NCBI RefSeq assembly: GCF_963678635.1
Contig: NC_087066.1
Span: forward strand, 29,951,301 to 30,015,300
Origin: Symsagittifera roscoffensis
Lineage: Eukaryota > Xenacoelomorpha > Acoela > Convolutidae
Reading direction: 5' to 3'
DNA length: 64,000 bases
In this document: positions 54,301 to 64,000 of the stretch, one piece after another
Numbering within the stretch: the first letter of the stretch is position 1
How the letters are laid out: the number at the start of each line of letters is the position of its first letter
Translations under genes and position numbers: made by a program
Notes under the pieces: generated by a model
Databases searched by the model: none
The model's input: only the letters and a program-made list of their open reading frames with translations
What the model was told of the DNA's origin: nothing

Positions 54301-57300
54301 CACGCTCATTTTTGATTTTTCAGGATTTGACCTGTGATTTTTTAACTTCAGTGCATTTCTATTGTTAAAAAGAAGGCAAACTCCACTATCGAACAGCAAA
54401 ATTTTAAAGATCACGAAAAGCGTGATTGACTTCTAATTTCGAAAATGGAAATTAATTATCACATTAATCAGCAAAAGAAACCGATCGATCTAGTTTTCTC
54501 AAATTGGGTTGCTTTTAACAAAAAGAGTCGATCATAACTTGTTCTATAAATTCAGAGAGCTTTAAGGCCATCTATTGTTTTCTTCGAAATTCATAAAGTT
54601 GAAGATTGTTGAAAAAGTTTTTTGTTTTGTTTTTCAGTTTTGTTGCGTTCATTATTTTTTTCCAACTGATAGTTGGCTGTTTTTTTTTGCGTAAAGAACA
54701 CTTTAAAGCGCTCATGTTTTTTAAGGCAGTTCGTGTTTTTTTTGTTTCGTTTCAGTGGACGTCTACTCAAGTGTTCTGGGTTTAGTGGCAGCTCGGTAAA
54801 TGAAAATAAAAGCTGAGTAAATTTTCGAATTTGTGTTTCTCGACTGTGTTTCTGAAATTGAAAGTTTTATGATCTGGTAAAGAAATCATTTTTCTTTTCG
54901 ATATCCTTGTTTCCATCTCATTAAGAGTAAGGAACGTAGTGAGTACTCTTAGATAGGTCTTACTTAGTTTTTTTAAAAAGTCTTAAAGTTTGTTCATGAA
55001 AAACGTGATCAACTTCGAATATCGAAAACAAAATTTAATTTGCAGATTTCCCGGCGAAATCTAATTTTGCCTTCTGATCCAGTTTTCTCAAATTGAGTTA
55101 GTTTTACCAAGACGTATAAATCATAAATTGTTCTAGAATTTGAAAAAAGCTCAAGGCAATTTTTTTTCGAAATTCTAAAGCTGAGATTTTCAAGAGTAAT
55201 GAACGTAGTGAGTACACTTAAATAGGTCTTGTTTATTTTTTTCATGAAAGTGTTCAAATTTGTTCAAGCTCATTTTTGATTTTTCAGGATTTGACCTGTG
55301 ATTTTTTAACTTCAGTGCATTTCTATTGTTAAAAAGAAGGCAAACTCCACTATCGAACAGCAAAAATTTAAAGATCACGAAAAGCGTGATTGACTTCTAA
55401 TTTCGAAATTGGAAATTAATTATCACATTAATCAGCAGAATAAACCGATCGATCTAGTTTTCTCAAATTGGGTTGCTTTTAACAAAAAGAGTCCATCATA
55501 ACTTGTTCTATAAATTCAGAGAGCTTTAAGGCCATCTATTGTTTTCTTCGAAATTCATAAAGTTGAAGATTTATGAAAAAGTTTTTTTGTTTTCAGTTTT
55601 GTTGCGTTCAATATTCTTTTCCAACTGATAGTTGGCTGTTTTTTTTTTGCGTAAAGAACACTTTAAAGCGCTCATGTTTTTTAAGGCAGTTCGTGTTTTT
55701 TTTTGTTTCCGTTCAGTGGACGTCTACTCAAGTGTTGTGGGTTTAGTGGCAGCTCGGTAAATGAAAATAAAATCTGAGTAAATTTTCGAATTTGTGTTTC
55801 TCGACTGTGTTTCTGAAATTGAAAGTTTTATGATCTGGTAAAGAAATCATTTTTCTTTTCGATATCCTTGTTTCCATCTCATTAAGAGTAAGGAACGTAG
55901 TGAGTACTCTTAGATAGGTCTTACTTAGTTTTTTTAAAAAGTCTTAAAGTTTGCTCATGAAAAACGTGATCAACTTCTAATATCGAAAACAAAATTTAAT
56001 TTGCAGATTTCCCGGCGAAATCTAATTTTGCCTACTGATCCAGTTTTCTCAAATTGAGTTAGTTATACCAAAAAATGTCAATCATAAATCGTTCTAGAAT
56101 TTGAATAAAGCTCAAGGCAATTTTTGTTTCGAAATTCTAAAGTTGAGATTTTCAAGATTAATGAACTAGTGAGTACACTAAAATAGGTCTTGCTGATTTT
56201 TTTTTCATGAAAATGTCTTAAAGTTTGTTTACGCTCAATTTTCGTTTTCGCGATTTGACCTTGGATTTTTTCAAATTGTAGTGCATTTCTATTGTTAAAG
56301 AGAAGGCAAACTCCACTATCGAACAGCATAATTGTAAAGGTTGCGAAAAACGTGTTCGATTTTTCTAATTTCGCAAATGGAAATTAATTATCACATTAAT
56401 CAGCAAAAGAAACCGATCGACCCAGTTTTCTCCAATTGGGTTGCTTTTATTAAAAAGAGTCCATCATAACTTGTTCTATAAATTCAAAGAGCTTTAAGGC
56501 CATCTACTGTTTTCTTCGAAATTCATAAAGTTGAAGATTCATGAAAAAGTTTTTTTGTTTATCAGTTTTGTTGCATTTATTATTCTTTCCCAACTGATAG
56601 TTGGCTGTTTTTTTTTTTGCGTAAAGAACATTTTAAAGCACTCAAGTTTGTTAAGGCAGTTCGTGTTTTTTTTCGGTTCAGTGGAAGTGTACTCAATTGT
56701 TGTGGGCTTAGTGGCAGCTCGGTAAAGGAAGATAAAAGCTGAATAAGTTTTCGAATTTGTTTCTCGACTGTGTTTCTGAAGTTGAAAGTTTTATGTTCTG
56801 ATAGAGAAATCATTTTTTTCAATATCATTGTTTCCATCTCATTAAGAGTAATGAACGTATTGAGTACTCTTAGATAGGTCTTGGTTATTATTTTTCAGGG
56901 AAAAGTCTTAAAATTTGTTCTTGAAAAATGTGATCGACTTCTAATATCGATAACAAAATTTAATTTGCAGATTTCCCAGCGAAATCTAAATTTTACCTTC
57001 TGCTCCAGTTTTCTCGAATTGAGTTAGTTTTTAGCAAATAAGTGTCAATCATAAGTTTTTCTGGAAATTAGAAAAGAAGCTCAAGGCAATTTGTTTTTTT
57101 TTGGGAAATTCTAATGTTGAGTTTTTTGAGAGTAATGAACCTAGTAAGTACTCTTGTATTAAATTTGTTCACGCTCATTTTTTTTTTCGCGATTGGACCT
57201 GTGATTTTTTTTGAAGTTCAGTGCTTTTTTATTGTTAAAAGAAAGGCAAACTCCACTATCGCACTGCAAAATTGTAAAGGTCACAAAAAACGTGATCGAC

Positions 57301-57720
57301 TTCTAATTTCGAAAATGGAAATTGATCATCAAATTTTTTAGCAAATTAAATGTTTTGATCCATTTTTCAAATTGGGTTACTTTTAACAAAAAGTGTCCAT
57401 CGTAAATTGTTCTACAAATTCAAAGAGCTTTAAGGCCATCAATTTTTTTCTTCGCAAATCTTAAAGTTAAAGATATATGCAAAAAAAAGTTTTTTTTTTT
57501 AGTTTTGTTGCGTTCATTTTTCTTTTTCAACTGTCAGTTGGCTATGTTTAAAAAAAACAAGTCTTTTCATTTGCGTTCATTACTCTTTACTAACTGTCAG
57601 TTGGCTGTTTTTTTTCGCATAAAGAACTGTTTAAAAAATTTTTTTTAAAAGAACTTTCACTGTTTTGCATAGCTACGCTTGCGGTGTATCACAAGTGGTG
57701 AGAAGCTCCGCTTAGCCTCA
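48300..57720. repeat. Array of about 0.96-kb units between ATG4 and the WDFY3-like gene
   Basis: The landmark AGGCAAACTCCACTATCG recurs at about 49844, 50638, 51489, 52446, 53408, 54374, 55338, 56304 and 57244. Spacings are 794 and 851, then 957-966 for the five central steps, then 940. Central units (51.8-56.3 kb) are nearly identical; edge units are diverged. Every unit carries a hairpin CCAACT-GAT-AGTTGG and a hairpin-capable TAAGAGTA...TACTCTTA box around GAACGTAGTG. The 60-80-aa frames in the array are repeats of one another and look non-coding. Confidence 0.95.
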
Positions 57721-58270
57721 ATGTAATATTTGTTTACCAGAATTTGTGTCAATATTTAGGTCGAGTTGAATTGTTTATTCGTTTGTTTTTCAGCATAAAG
57801 TTAAATGTCGAAATTTGTTCGCGCCCAATTTTTTTTTCGGATTGACTTTGTTTTAGGGTTGAGTTAAAATTCAGTTGCTCAAAGGAAGTTCAATTCATTA
57901 TCATTTGCTCAAAGGAAGCAAATTCCGAAAGTAGAAATGGCACGAAAAAACGTAAATTAATTCTAGGTTTGAAAGATTTTAGCTTTAGAAAGGTTTTCAG
58001 CTTTAGATTTTACAGTGAGCATTCAACCATTGATCCGGTTTTTCAATTCGGTTTATTTTTCATCAGAAAAGTGTCAATACTGAACTCATAATGAAAATTA
58101 AAAAGCTTAACAGCCATATATATTTTTGAAGTTCAAAAGTTAGGTTTTTATTCAAAAAAAAGGTCAGCCATTTTCTTCAGCTTCTGTGCGTTCAATGACA
58201 CTTGGCCAACTGTCTTTTGGCTGTTTAAAGTTTTTGAAAAAAATGATCACTGTTTTTTCTTGCAATGATA

Positions 58271-58286
58271 GGGGGGGGGGGGGGGG
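58271..58286 (+). repeat. Homopolymer G16
   Basis: Sixteen G in a row in AT-rich sequence. Possible G-quadruplex or sequencing-sensitive site. Confidence 0.95.
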
Positions 58287-58650
58287 TTAGGAAAAATATT
58301 GTGCTGCTTCATTGTATGCGAATTTATTGTGAGATTGAGAAATTTCAAGTTTTGATCAATGAGAAATCATGGACTTTTTTCTGAAAATTTACTTAATTTA
58401 GAATAGTTAATAGAAATTTTAGACTGCATACTTGATTCTTTGATGGTGACCTTTATCTTACGACGATATTGATAGTTTTGAACCAGAATGGGGAACTCCG
58501 CCTCTCAGTTGGAAGGTGTGTGGTTTGAGGCGAACGATTATTCGTGTTCGTTACTTGCGATGTTAAGGCAACATGTTTTAGGCGCAGAGAATTGCGTGTA
58601 GATTTTAATTTGGGGAGCAACCGTTTTTTCGCGTAAAGAACTGGACAACT

Positions 58651-58876
58651 CGCATGTTGGTCCTATCGCTTTTAAATAACGGTCTTATGCCAAAAGCTTA
58701 ATTCTGATCGCAGTTCGTATCTGCAATCATTTTGACACAACACAAAATTGTGTTATATTCTTAATATAGCACAAGCATTTGCTTGCATATTAATGATTAC
58801 ACATATGGGTTGTGAGCAAAGTGACTATTTTGACATGCGTTCATTCATCTACGAGGGATAGAAGGACCAACATGCG
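58651..58876. repeat. Possible MITE with 14-bp terminal inverted repeats
   Basis: CGCATGTTGGTCCT at 58651-58664 and its exact complement AGGACCAACATGCG at 58863-58876 bound 226 bases. A further short palindrome (AACACAAAATTGTGTT) lies inside. No convincing target-site duplication. Confidence 0.4.
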
Positions 58877-60796
58877 CGCTGTTCAAATTTTTTCTTAAAC
58901 GTTTATGCTATAATATTATCTCATTTTTTTTTCTAGGCGCACATTTTAGTGTTCAGTTTCTGCGTTAAGTTGTTCCGATCATTTGAAAAATGTAGAGGAT
59001 TTTGTATTCGGCTGTTTTAGTTTTTTTCAGGCAAAATCAGTTACCTCAAATGATAGCTATTGGAGAGAGTTGAGTGATAGATATATCATATTGAAGTCCT
59101 TTTAGTCGTGATTCGAACATTAAAAATTTTTTAAAAAATAAGTGTTGAGAAAAAACAGTTGGAAGTTTTTGATTTTTGGTCTAATTTCAAGCTAATTAGG
59201 TGAGGCTAAGCAGGCTTACAAAAGCTGATTTATGCTTAATTTAAGCCGTGAAAACTTAGTTTTACTTGAATAAAATTAGTTTTTGGAGTTTGTAGTGCCA
59301 ATTTGGGAATCAAAAACTTCAAAGTTCAAATACTTTCTGCAAAAATTTAGTAAAAGGTTTTGATTTTTTTAACGATTTTTTTTTCGTTTTTCTAGTAATT
59401 CTTTTTCTAGTCGTTTTTCTAGTCATTCTGCAAAAACTGAGTTCCAAGTGGCCTATTTTACCAAGACTGTCGAATTCGGTAAAGCTCTTATTTTTTTCGT
59501 TCAGATTTCTTTATCACACCACGAAGAAAAAATGACAATAATTTTGATTTTTTTTGTGTGTATGTTATTTAAAATTATGGTCGCAACATTCTGTGCTACT
59601 TGCACAGTAACCTATCTTTGATTTTTTTTGCAAAGCTCCATATAATATTGCGGAAAAAAATAGTGGACCATATAATTGTCCAGTTAGTATAAGATGAACG
59701 AAAAAAAATCATCGGGACTCAAAAGTCTAAAATTTGTTCAGGTTCAAATTTTTTTTTTGCGGATTGACTTTTTATTGAGTTCAGTTCATTTCCTTTGTAA
59801 CAAGCTAGACAAACTCCACTAAACGTGATCGACTTCTAGGCTCGCAAGTGGAATTCAAATTTTAGATCTCCCAGCGATAAAAGTTTACTCATTGATTCAG
59901 TTTTCTCATTGAACCAAGTTTGGATAAAGAGCTTTAGGGGCATCAAATTTTTTCCTATTTAGTTGTATTCAATGACTCATTTTCAATTGTCTGTTGGCTA
60001 TGTTTTGATCCAGCTTTCTCATTGGGTTAATTTTGTATAATAAAAGTGTCTATCGTAAAGAGTCTGGAAATTCGGATGATATATATATATATAGAGAGCT
60101 TGAGTTCATGGACAATTTGCGATCTGTTTGATGGCTGTTTTGATAGTTTGGCGCTTGAAGTTTCTCATTGATGTTGCTAGTGTTTAAGAGGATAAATTCT
60201 CCTGTTTAAATTTCAGCATATTAGGGTAAAAACTGTGAATTTTACAAGAGAGCTCGAATGAAAGATTTTTTTTTCTCCCACTTTTGACCTTCATTGATTT
60301 TCGTTTCAAAGGTTCTGTAAACTTGTTCATTAAAAATGCAGTTTGGCGCCAAAATTATAATGCTCCAGAATTCTCTTTCAATGGTATTCCATAATTTTGT
60401 AGTGCGAAACAGTGTTTTCTTAGTGTAAAGTGAGGCATCTGACAATTTTTTTTTAAACAAAATGTGAACTTTTAATCTATCATTTGTCAGGCATAGTATT
60501 TCATAAAAGAAACACTTCATATCGAATCGGATGCCAACTTGTTTATAAAATGGCTTTTTCAAAAGGAGTTTTTTACAGAGACTTGAGATTCATAAAAAAA
60601 TCGCCACAGGTTAGAAAAACTGCCACCTTTTTCTGGCACTGTAGTGTTTCGTAATTTTTCAAAACGTTGATTAATGTATCGCTCTTTTTATTCAGATAGA
60701 GATGATTGTATAATTTAAATGCGTTTTCATGGTCGAAGAAACGGACTTATTTAGTTTTTCACTGGATTTTTGACGTACCGGTAAGCGCAAAGGAGA

Positions 60797-61133
60797 ATGA
60801 ACACGTTCCGAAAACTCGTATCCCAAGGAACCCTTTCTGGAGGGTCGAATGGGGGATACTCTTCGTCAGCTGGAGGTCAAAGAGGCGACACTGATCTCGG
60901 TTTGACTCTTCTGAGGTCACTGGTTCAATCAGTTCTGAGCAAGAGTTCAGACCTGACACCTCATGAGAAGCGAAGTAAGATCAGAGAGATTCTGCCGTTG
61001 ATTTTGAAGTTGTTTCGAAACTCGACCGGGACTGAGATATGTGCGCAGTTTGAACAGGTGGCTCCGTTTGCAGTGACCATGTGCAAGTTGTTTGTCGAGG
61101 AAGTCAGAGTGAGAGCACAGCCTTCTTCTACAG
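60797..61133 (+). CDS. WDFY3: WDFY3-like coding exon 1
   Basis: 112 codons plus one base. Donor ACAG|GTTGGT. The exon is clearly more GC-rich than its surroundings. Confidence 0.75.
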
Positions 61134-62574
61134 GTTGGTCCCGAAACTGTTTCTATTACTGACTTTTCTACAGTGCTGATTTAAATTAACCGGACAAAAC
61201 GCGTTAAACTTGAAATTTAAAACGCATTTTTCTCAAATTGGGTTGATTTTAGGTGAAAATTTATGAAGACAAAACTTGCTTAGAATTTTAGCAGAATTGA
61301 TATGGTGTAATTTGTTTTGCGAAATTCGGGTCCGAAATTTTACCCCAAAAATGGGTCATTTTGGTTTTTCTTAGTTAATAAAAAATTACGCCAAAAATAC
61401 CCAGTCGATCACAGACATAATTATATCAAAGTGAGCCCCTTACGTAGCTCAACAAACTTTAAGAAGGGTATTTTCTCCAAAACATTGTATAATTTAATTA
61501 AATTTTGTTTGATAGACAAAAAAGGTCGTTTTTACTACATAAAATACAAACTTTTTATTTAAAAACAATTTATACCCTTCTTAAAGTTTGTTGGGCTACG
61601 TAAGGGGCTCACTTTGATATAATTATGTCTGTGATCGACTGGGTATTTTTGGCGTAATTTTTGATTAACTAAGAAAAGCCAAAATGACCCATTTTTTGGC
61701 GTAAAATTTCGGACCCGAATTTCGCAAAACAAATTACACCATATTAATTCTGCTGAAATTTTAAGCAAGTTTTGTCTCCTTAAGTTTTCACCTAAACTCA
61801 ATCCAATTTGAGAAAAACGCGATTTAAATTTCAAGTTTAACGCGTTTTGTCCGGTTAATTTAAATCAGCACTGTATCTTGCAATATTTTACAAAAAAATA
61901 ATGATATTATCTGTAGCAGATTTAAGGGAGTCGGGTAGGCGGACCCCCTACCTCAGGGCTTCGAACCCTTGACCAACCAAAGAGTCGCTCTTTGGTACTA
62001 TTTGAATTTTAGGACATTAATTCTTGGCAGAACGACTCAAAAATGTGTCTAAGGCGCCTTTGGCGCCAATTTAAATTAATTTTGAGGCAAGAGAGCACGC
62101 CGAAAAAACTTGATTTTTAATCATAACCTTCCAAATATGCTCAAAACGTCTTTTTTGGCTGGCTATCTCAGTATTAGCTTGCGTTCCAAAATGTCTGGTC
62201 CAAATAGGTTTTTATGTGATTTGGGAGACCTAAAAAAGGGTCATCAAAATTTTCCTAGTAGTTCTAAAATCCGCAACTCCTTGCCCATGGTTATTATTAG
62301 GAAATTTTGTAGAAAAAAATGTCAAAAAAAATTAATTGAACCTGGAATCAATGCTGGTTTTGAGTTAATAATGTCAATTTGTTCTGATCAGAAGAGAGTT
62401 AGAAGAGCCACTAATTCATCAGAAATATCTTGCAAAATAGGAACCATTACAGGTCAAAAATTGATATTTTCGACTAGCACTGGGGAATATGTTCCGTTTT
62501 AGTGTATGCTAGCAGAGCCATCATGGCGTATCTGAGCGGAAACGAGCAGGCACCAAACACCAACGCATCATCGG
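60797..62574 (+). CDS. WDFY3: WDFY3/ALFY-like gene, first two coding exons (partial)
   Basis: Exons 60797-61133 and 62503-62574, joined in phase 1, encode about 136 aa of an N-terminus. The start ATG has a purine at -3. After a Gly/Ser-rich stretch come LGLTLLRSLVQSVL, KIREILPLILKLFRNSTG, LFVEEVRVRAQ and, across the junction, STVYASRAIMAYLSGNEQ. This matches my knowledge of the start of vertebrate WDFY3, including an ASRAI motif just after the corresponding point. WDFY3/ALFY is a very large BEACH, WD40 and FYVE scaffold that links ubiquitinated cargo to the ATG5 and ATG8 machinery. The domains naming the family lie beyond the window. Another BEACH paralogue (WDFY4-like) is possible. Confidence 0.75.
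61171..61873. mobile_element. 703-bp foldback element with TA flanks (mariner-type MITE candidate)
   Basis: The element begins CAGTGCTGATTTAAATTAAC and ends with the complement GTTAATTTAAATCAGCACTG. It is flanked on both sides by TA (61169-61170 and 61874-61875), as produced by Tc1/mariner transposases. The arms are about 300 bases each (61171-61472 and 61567-61873) with a loop of about 95 bases and are largely complementary. There is no transposase frame, so it is non-autonomous. It sits in intron 1 of the WDFY3-like gene. Confidence 0.85.
61930..62000 (-). repeat. Possible tRNA-derived SINE remnant
   Basis: On the minus strand GGTTCGAAGCC matches the RNA polymerase III B box (GGTTCGANNCC) within a T-arm-like GGG...CCC context. 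No full tRNA cloverleaf or clear A box is seen. Confidence 0.3.
62503..62574 (+). CDS. WDFY3: WDFY3-like coding exon 2
   Basis: 72 bases. Acceptor CCGTTTTAG|TG, donor TCGG|GTAATT, symmetrical phase 1. It reads YASRAIMAYLSGNEQAPNTN and ASS. Too short to be called alone, but the phase and the ASRAI match support it. Confidence 0.7.
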
Positions 62575-63614
62575 GTAATTATATCCAACAGCTTAGACAT
62601 CTCTGTCCATAGAAGGAAGTCACATAGGAAACACAGTTGGCCAGTAGTATCTGGATTGACTTCCGCGGTATCAGACAGGATAATCCTTTGATAAACCATG
62701 GCTGAAAAGGTTGCCTGCTAAGAATAAAATTGCGTTTGAATAAAGTCCGCGTGCCTTGAATCAAAAATGGATGATTTCTAAGTTTCATGTCAAGTTGCAA
62801 AAAAGAGCAACAATATGTGATGCTTATACGTGCTGCTTGCTCGTAAAAACTAAGGTTTTCTCATTCGAACTCTGTAGATAATCCTGGTTTCAGATTTTGG
62901 TTTATATCGGTCACTCTACTATTAGAAATTTTGCATATTTTTTTGTTTGTATAAGTAAGTTTTAAACATTCAAATTCAGGGTTTTTTTTAATGACTAATA
63001 CATCAGTATTTGAAGATATTATTTGATAGTTACATCACAAATGCATTATAAATCATATTCGTAGAAGATTGTGCACAAAGTTGTTTGATTTCTTTCAGAT
63101 TATTCAGTCAGGATTTTTCGTTTATCATAGTACTTGCCGTTTGAAAGGTTTCAAATCTGAACAGTAGATGTTCAGTCGTTTCAAAACCTTCGTCGCAGTA
63201 GCTCCTTAATAAACCAAGGTGGTGTTTAACTTATTATTGTTCCGACTTTCGATACGAAAGTAACGGAATATTTGTGCTCGGGGTGGGTTTTTTTTTCTTC
63301 AGACAAATTTCGACTTTTTAACTAGCCATTTTTGACGGAACTTTTAAAATATCATTCAAAAGGTATTGTTGTCCTGAGCTTAAATTTGAAAAAATATTTC
63401 ACCTGTGATCATTTTTTGTAAAGTTATGAAAGTTTAAAGATTGCCATTTTGGCCATTTTGACCAATTTGGGACAATTAACGCGCGATATAATTCGCGCTA
63501 TTAACGCGTAAGCGGAGATATAATCCGTCTTATAAATCGTTCCAAATTGGTTGAACGAAGCTTATTTGGCATAATTGATTTGTTACAAGGAGCGAAATCT
63601 ATCTTTTTGTGTTT
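62575..63614 (+). other. Intron 2 of the WDFY3-like gene
   Basis: No further WDFY3-like exon is recognised up to the window end. The sequence is AT-rich. A small palindromic patch rich in CGCG lies at about 63478-63512. Confidence 0.5.
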
Positions 63615-64000
63615 TATATGGCGTTTGGGGGGATGATTTTCATAAAAAAATTCAAAAAAAAGTTTTCGCTTTATTTTGTTTCATTTAATTTTTTTAATGT
63701 TATTACTGCTCCTCCATAAACCTTAAAAGGCAGTCGGAAATATTTTATGGTCGTTGGCATCATAACTAAAAGGGCTTTGAAACGATTCATCACTCGACGC
63801 ATTTCGATGATTATCTGTGGTACTTGATTTTGCGTGAAAAACAAAAAGAACAAGACTGCTCGTATCGAGTGTTCCGATTACCTTTTAAGGTTTTATGGAG
63901 CAGTAATAACATTAAAAAATTAAATGTAATAAAATAAAATGAATTTTTTTTCTAAAATTTGAAATTTTTTAATGAAAATCATCCCCCCACACGCCATATA
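63615..64000. repeat. Foldback element at the right edge
   Basis: Bases 63615-63741 (TATATGGCGTTTGGGGGGAT onward) are the imperfect reverse complement of 63872-64000 (ending ATCCCCCCACACGCCATATA), with a loop of about 130 bases. The right arm reaches the window end, so its outer boundary and any target duplication are unknown. Confidence 0.8.

Larger units (their letters stand above)
57721..60796. other. Diverged repeat remnants and spacer upstream of the WDFY3-like gene
   Basis: It contains worn copies of the same repeat (CAAACTCCACTAAACGTGATC at 59.81 kb; TTTTGATCCAGCTTTCTCATTG near 60.0 kb), a G16 run, a short TIR element and an (AT)n tract at about 60078-60094. No gene is supported before 60797. 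The promoter of the WDFY3-like gene should lie at the right end. Confidence 0.6.

Noticed and set aside
52298-55378. Series of identical 62-aa minus-strand ORFs in the 0.96-kb array
   Set aside because: They recur because the DNA unit recurs. Composition is biased, diverged units break the frame, and there is no sign of coding selection.
48300-57720. CRISPR-like regular array
   Set aside because: Units are about 1 kb, there are no short repeat-spacer structures, and the context is an animal genome.
62110-62502. 130-aa plus-strand ORF
   Set aside because: No recognisable domain. It lies in an intron and ends at the acceptor of WDFY3-like exon 2. Composition is like surrounding AT-rich sequence.
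63671-63853. 60-aa minus-strand ORF
   Set aside because: It lies across the arm and loop of the foldback element; no coding evidence.

Overview
The window is nuclear DNA of an animal, most likely a marine-type invertebrate; I cannot place it more precisely. The evidence is AT-rich sequence, spliced genes with GT-AG introns, and metazoan-type autophagy genes. It also has a mix of Ty3/Gypsy, Penelope-like (PLE) and APE-type non-LTR retroelements. Only two host genes can be supported, both on the + strand in the right half.

Left third (1-26.8 kb) is a graveyard of nested mobile elements. 1-5 kb is a decayed minus-strand Ty3/Gypsy element with gag, protease and the start of reverse transcriptase (RT); the rest of pol lies off the left edge. 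7.9-11.15 kb holds a minus-strand PLE whose RT carries a PHD-type zinc finger between RT motifs B and C. 11.4-19.7 kb is a minus-strand block encoding a macro-domain fragment, an SGNH-like hydrolase fragment and a 478-aa protein of unknown function. 19.8-21.1 kb is a second, plus-strand piece of the same family with its own SGNH domain. 22.3-26.8 kb contains plus-strand PLE fragments ending in GIY-YIG remnants. They are followed by 395-bp direct repeats with hammerhead-ribozyme-like cores, which is the arrangement known for PLE pseudo-LTRs.

27.1-30.3 kb is a broken plus-strand non-LTR element with ORF1, an APE endonuclease, RT and a Cys-rich C-terminus.

30.99-47.53 kb is a complete nine-exon ATG4 gene. 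All splice phases agree and the coding sequence is 1329 nt (442 aa). Cys85, Asp328 and His330 form the expected protease triad, and the protein ends in an acidic LIR-like motif. Intron 3 is 11.56 kb, has a GC-AG boundary, and carries six head-to-tail copies of a 1.36-kb unit. 48.3-57.7 kb is a second array, of about 0.96-kb units, and relatives of that repeat also sit in ATG4 introns 3 and 5.

60.8-64 kb contains the first two coding exons of a gene resembling WDFY3/ALFY, the large BEACH-FYVE adaptor of selective autophagy; the rest lies beyond the window. A 703-bp foldback element with TA flanks is inserted in its first intron, and a second foldback element lies at the right edge. ATG4 (the ATG8 protease) and an ALFY-like gene lie in tandem, so two autophagy genes are neighbours here.
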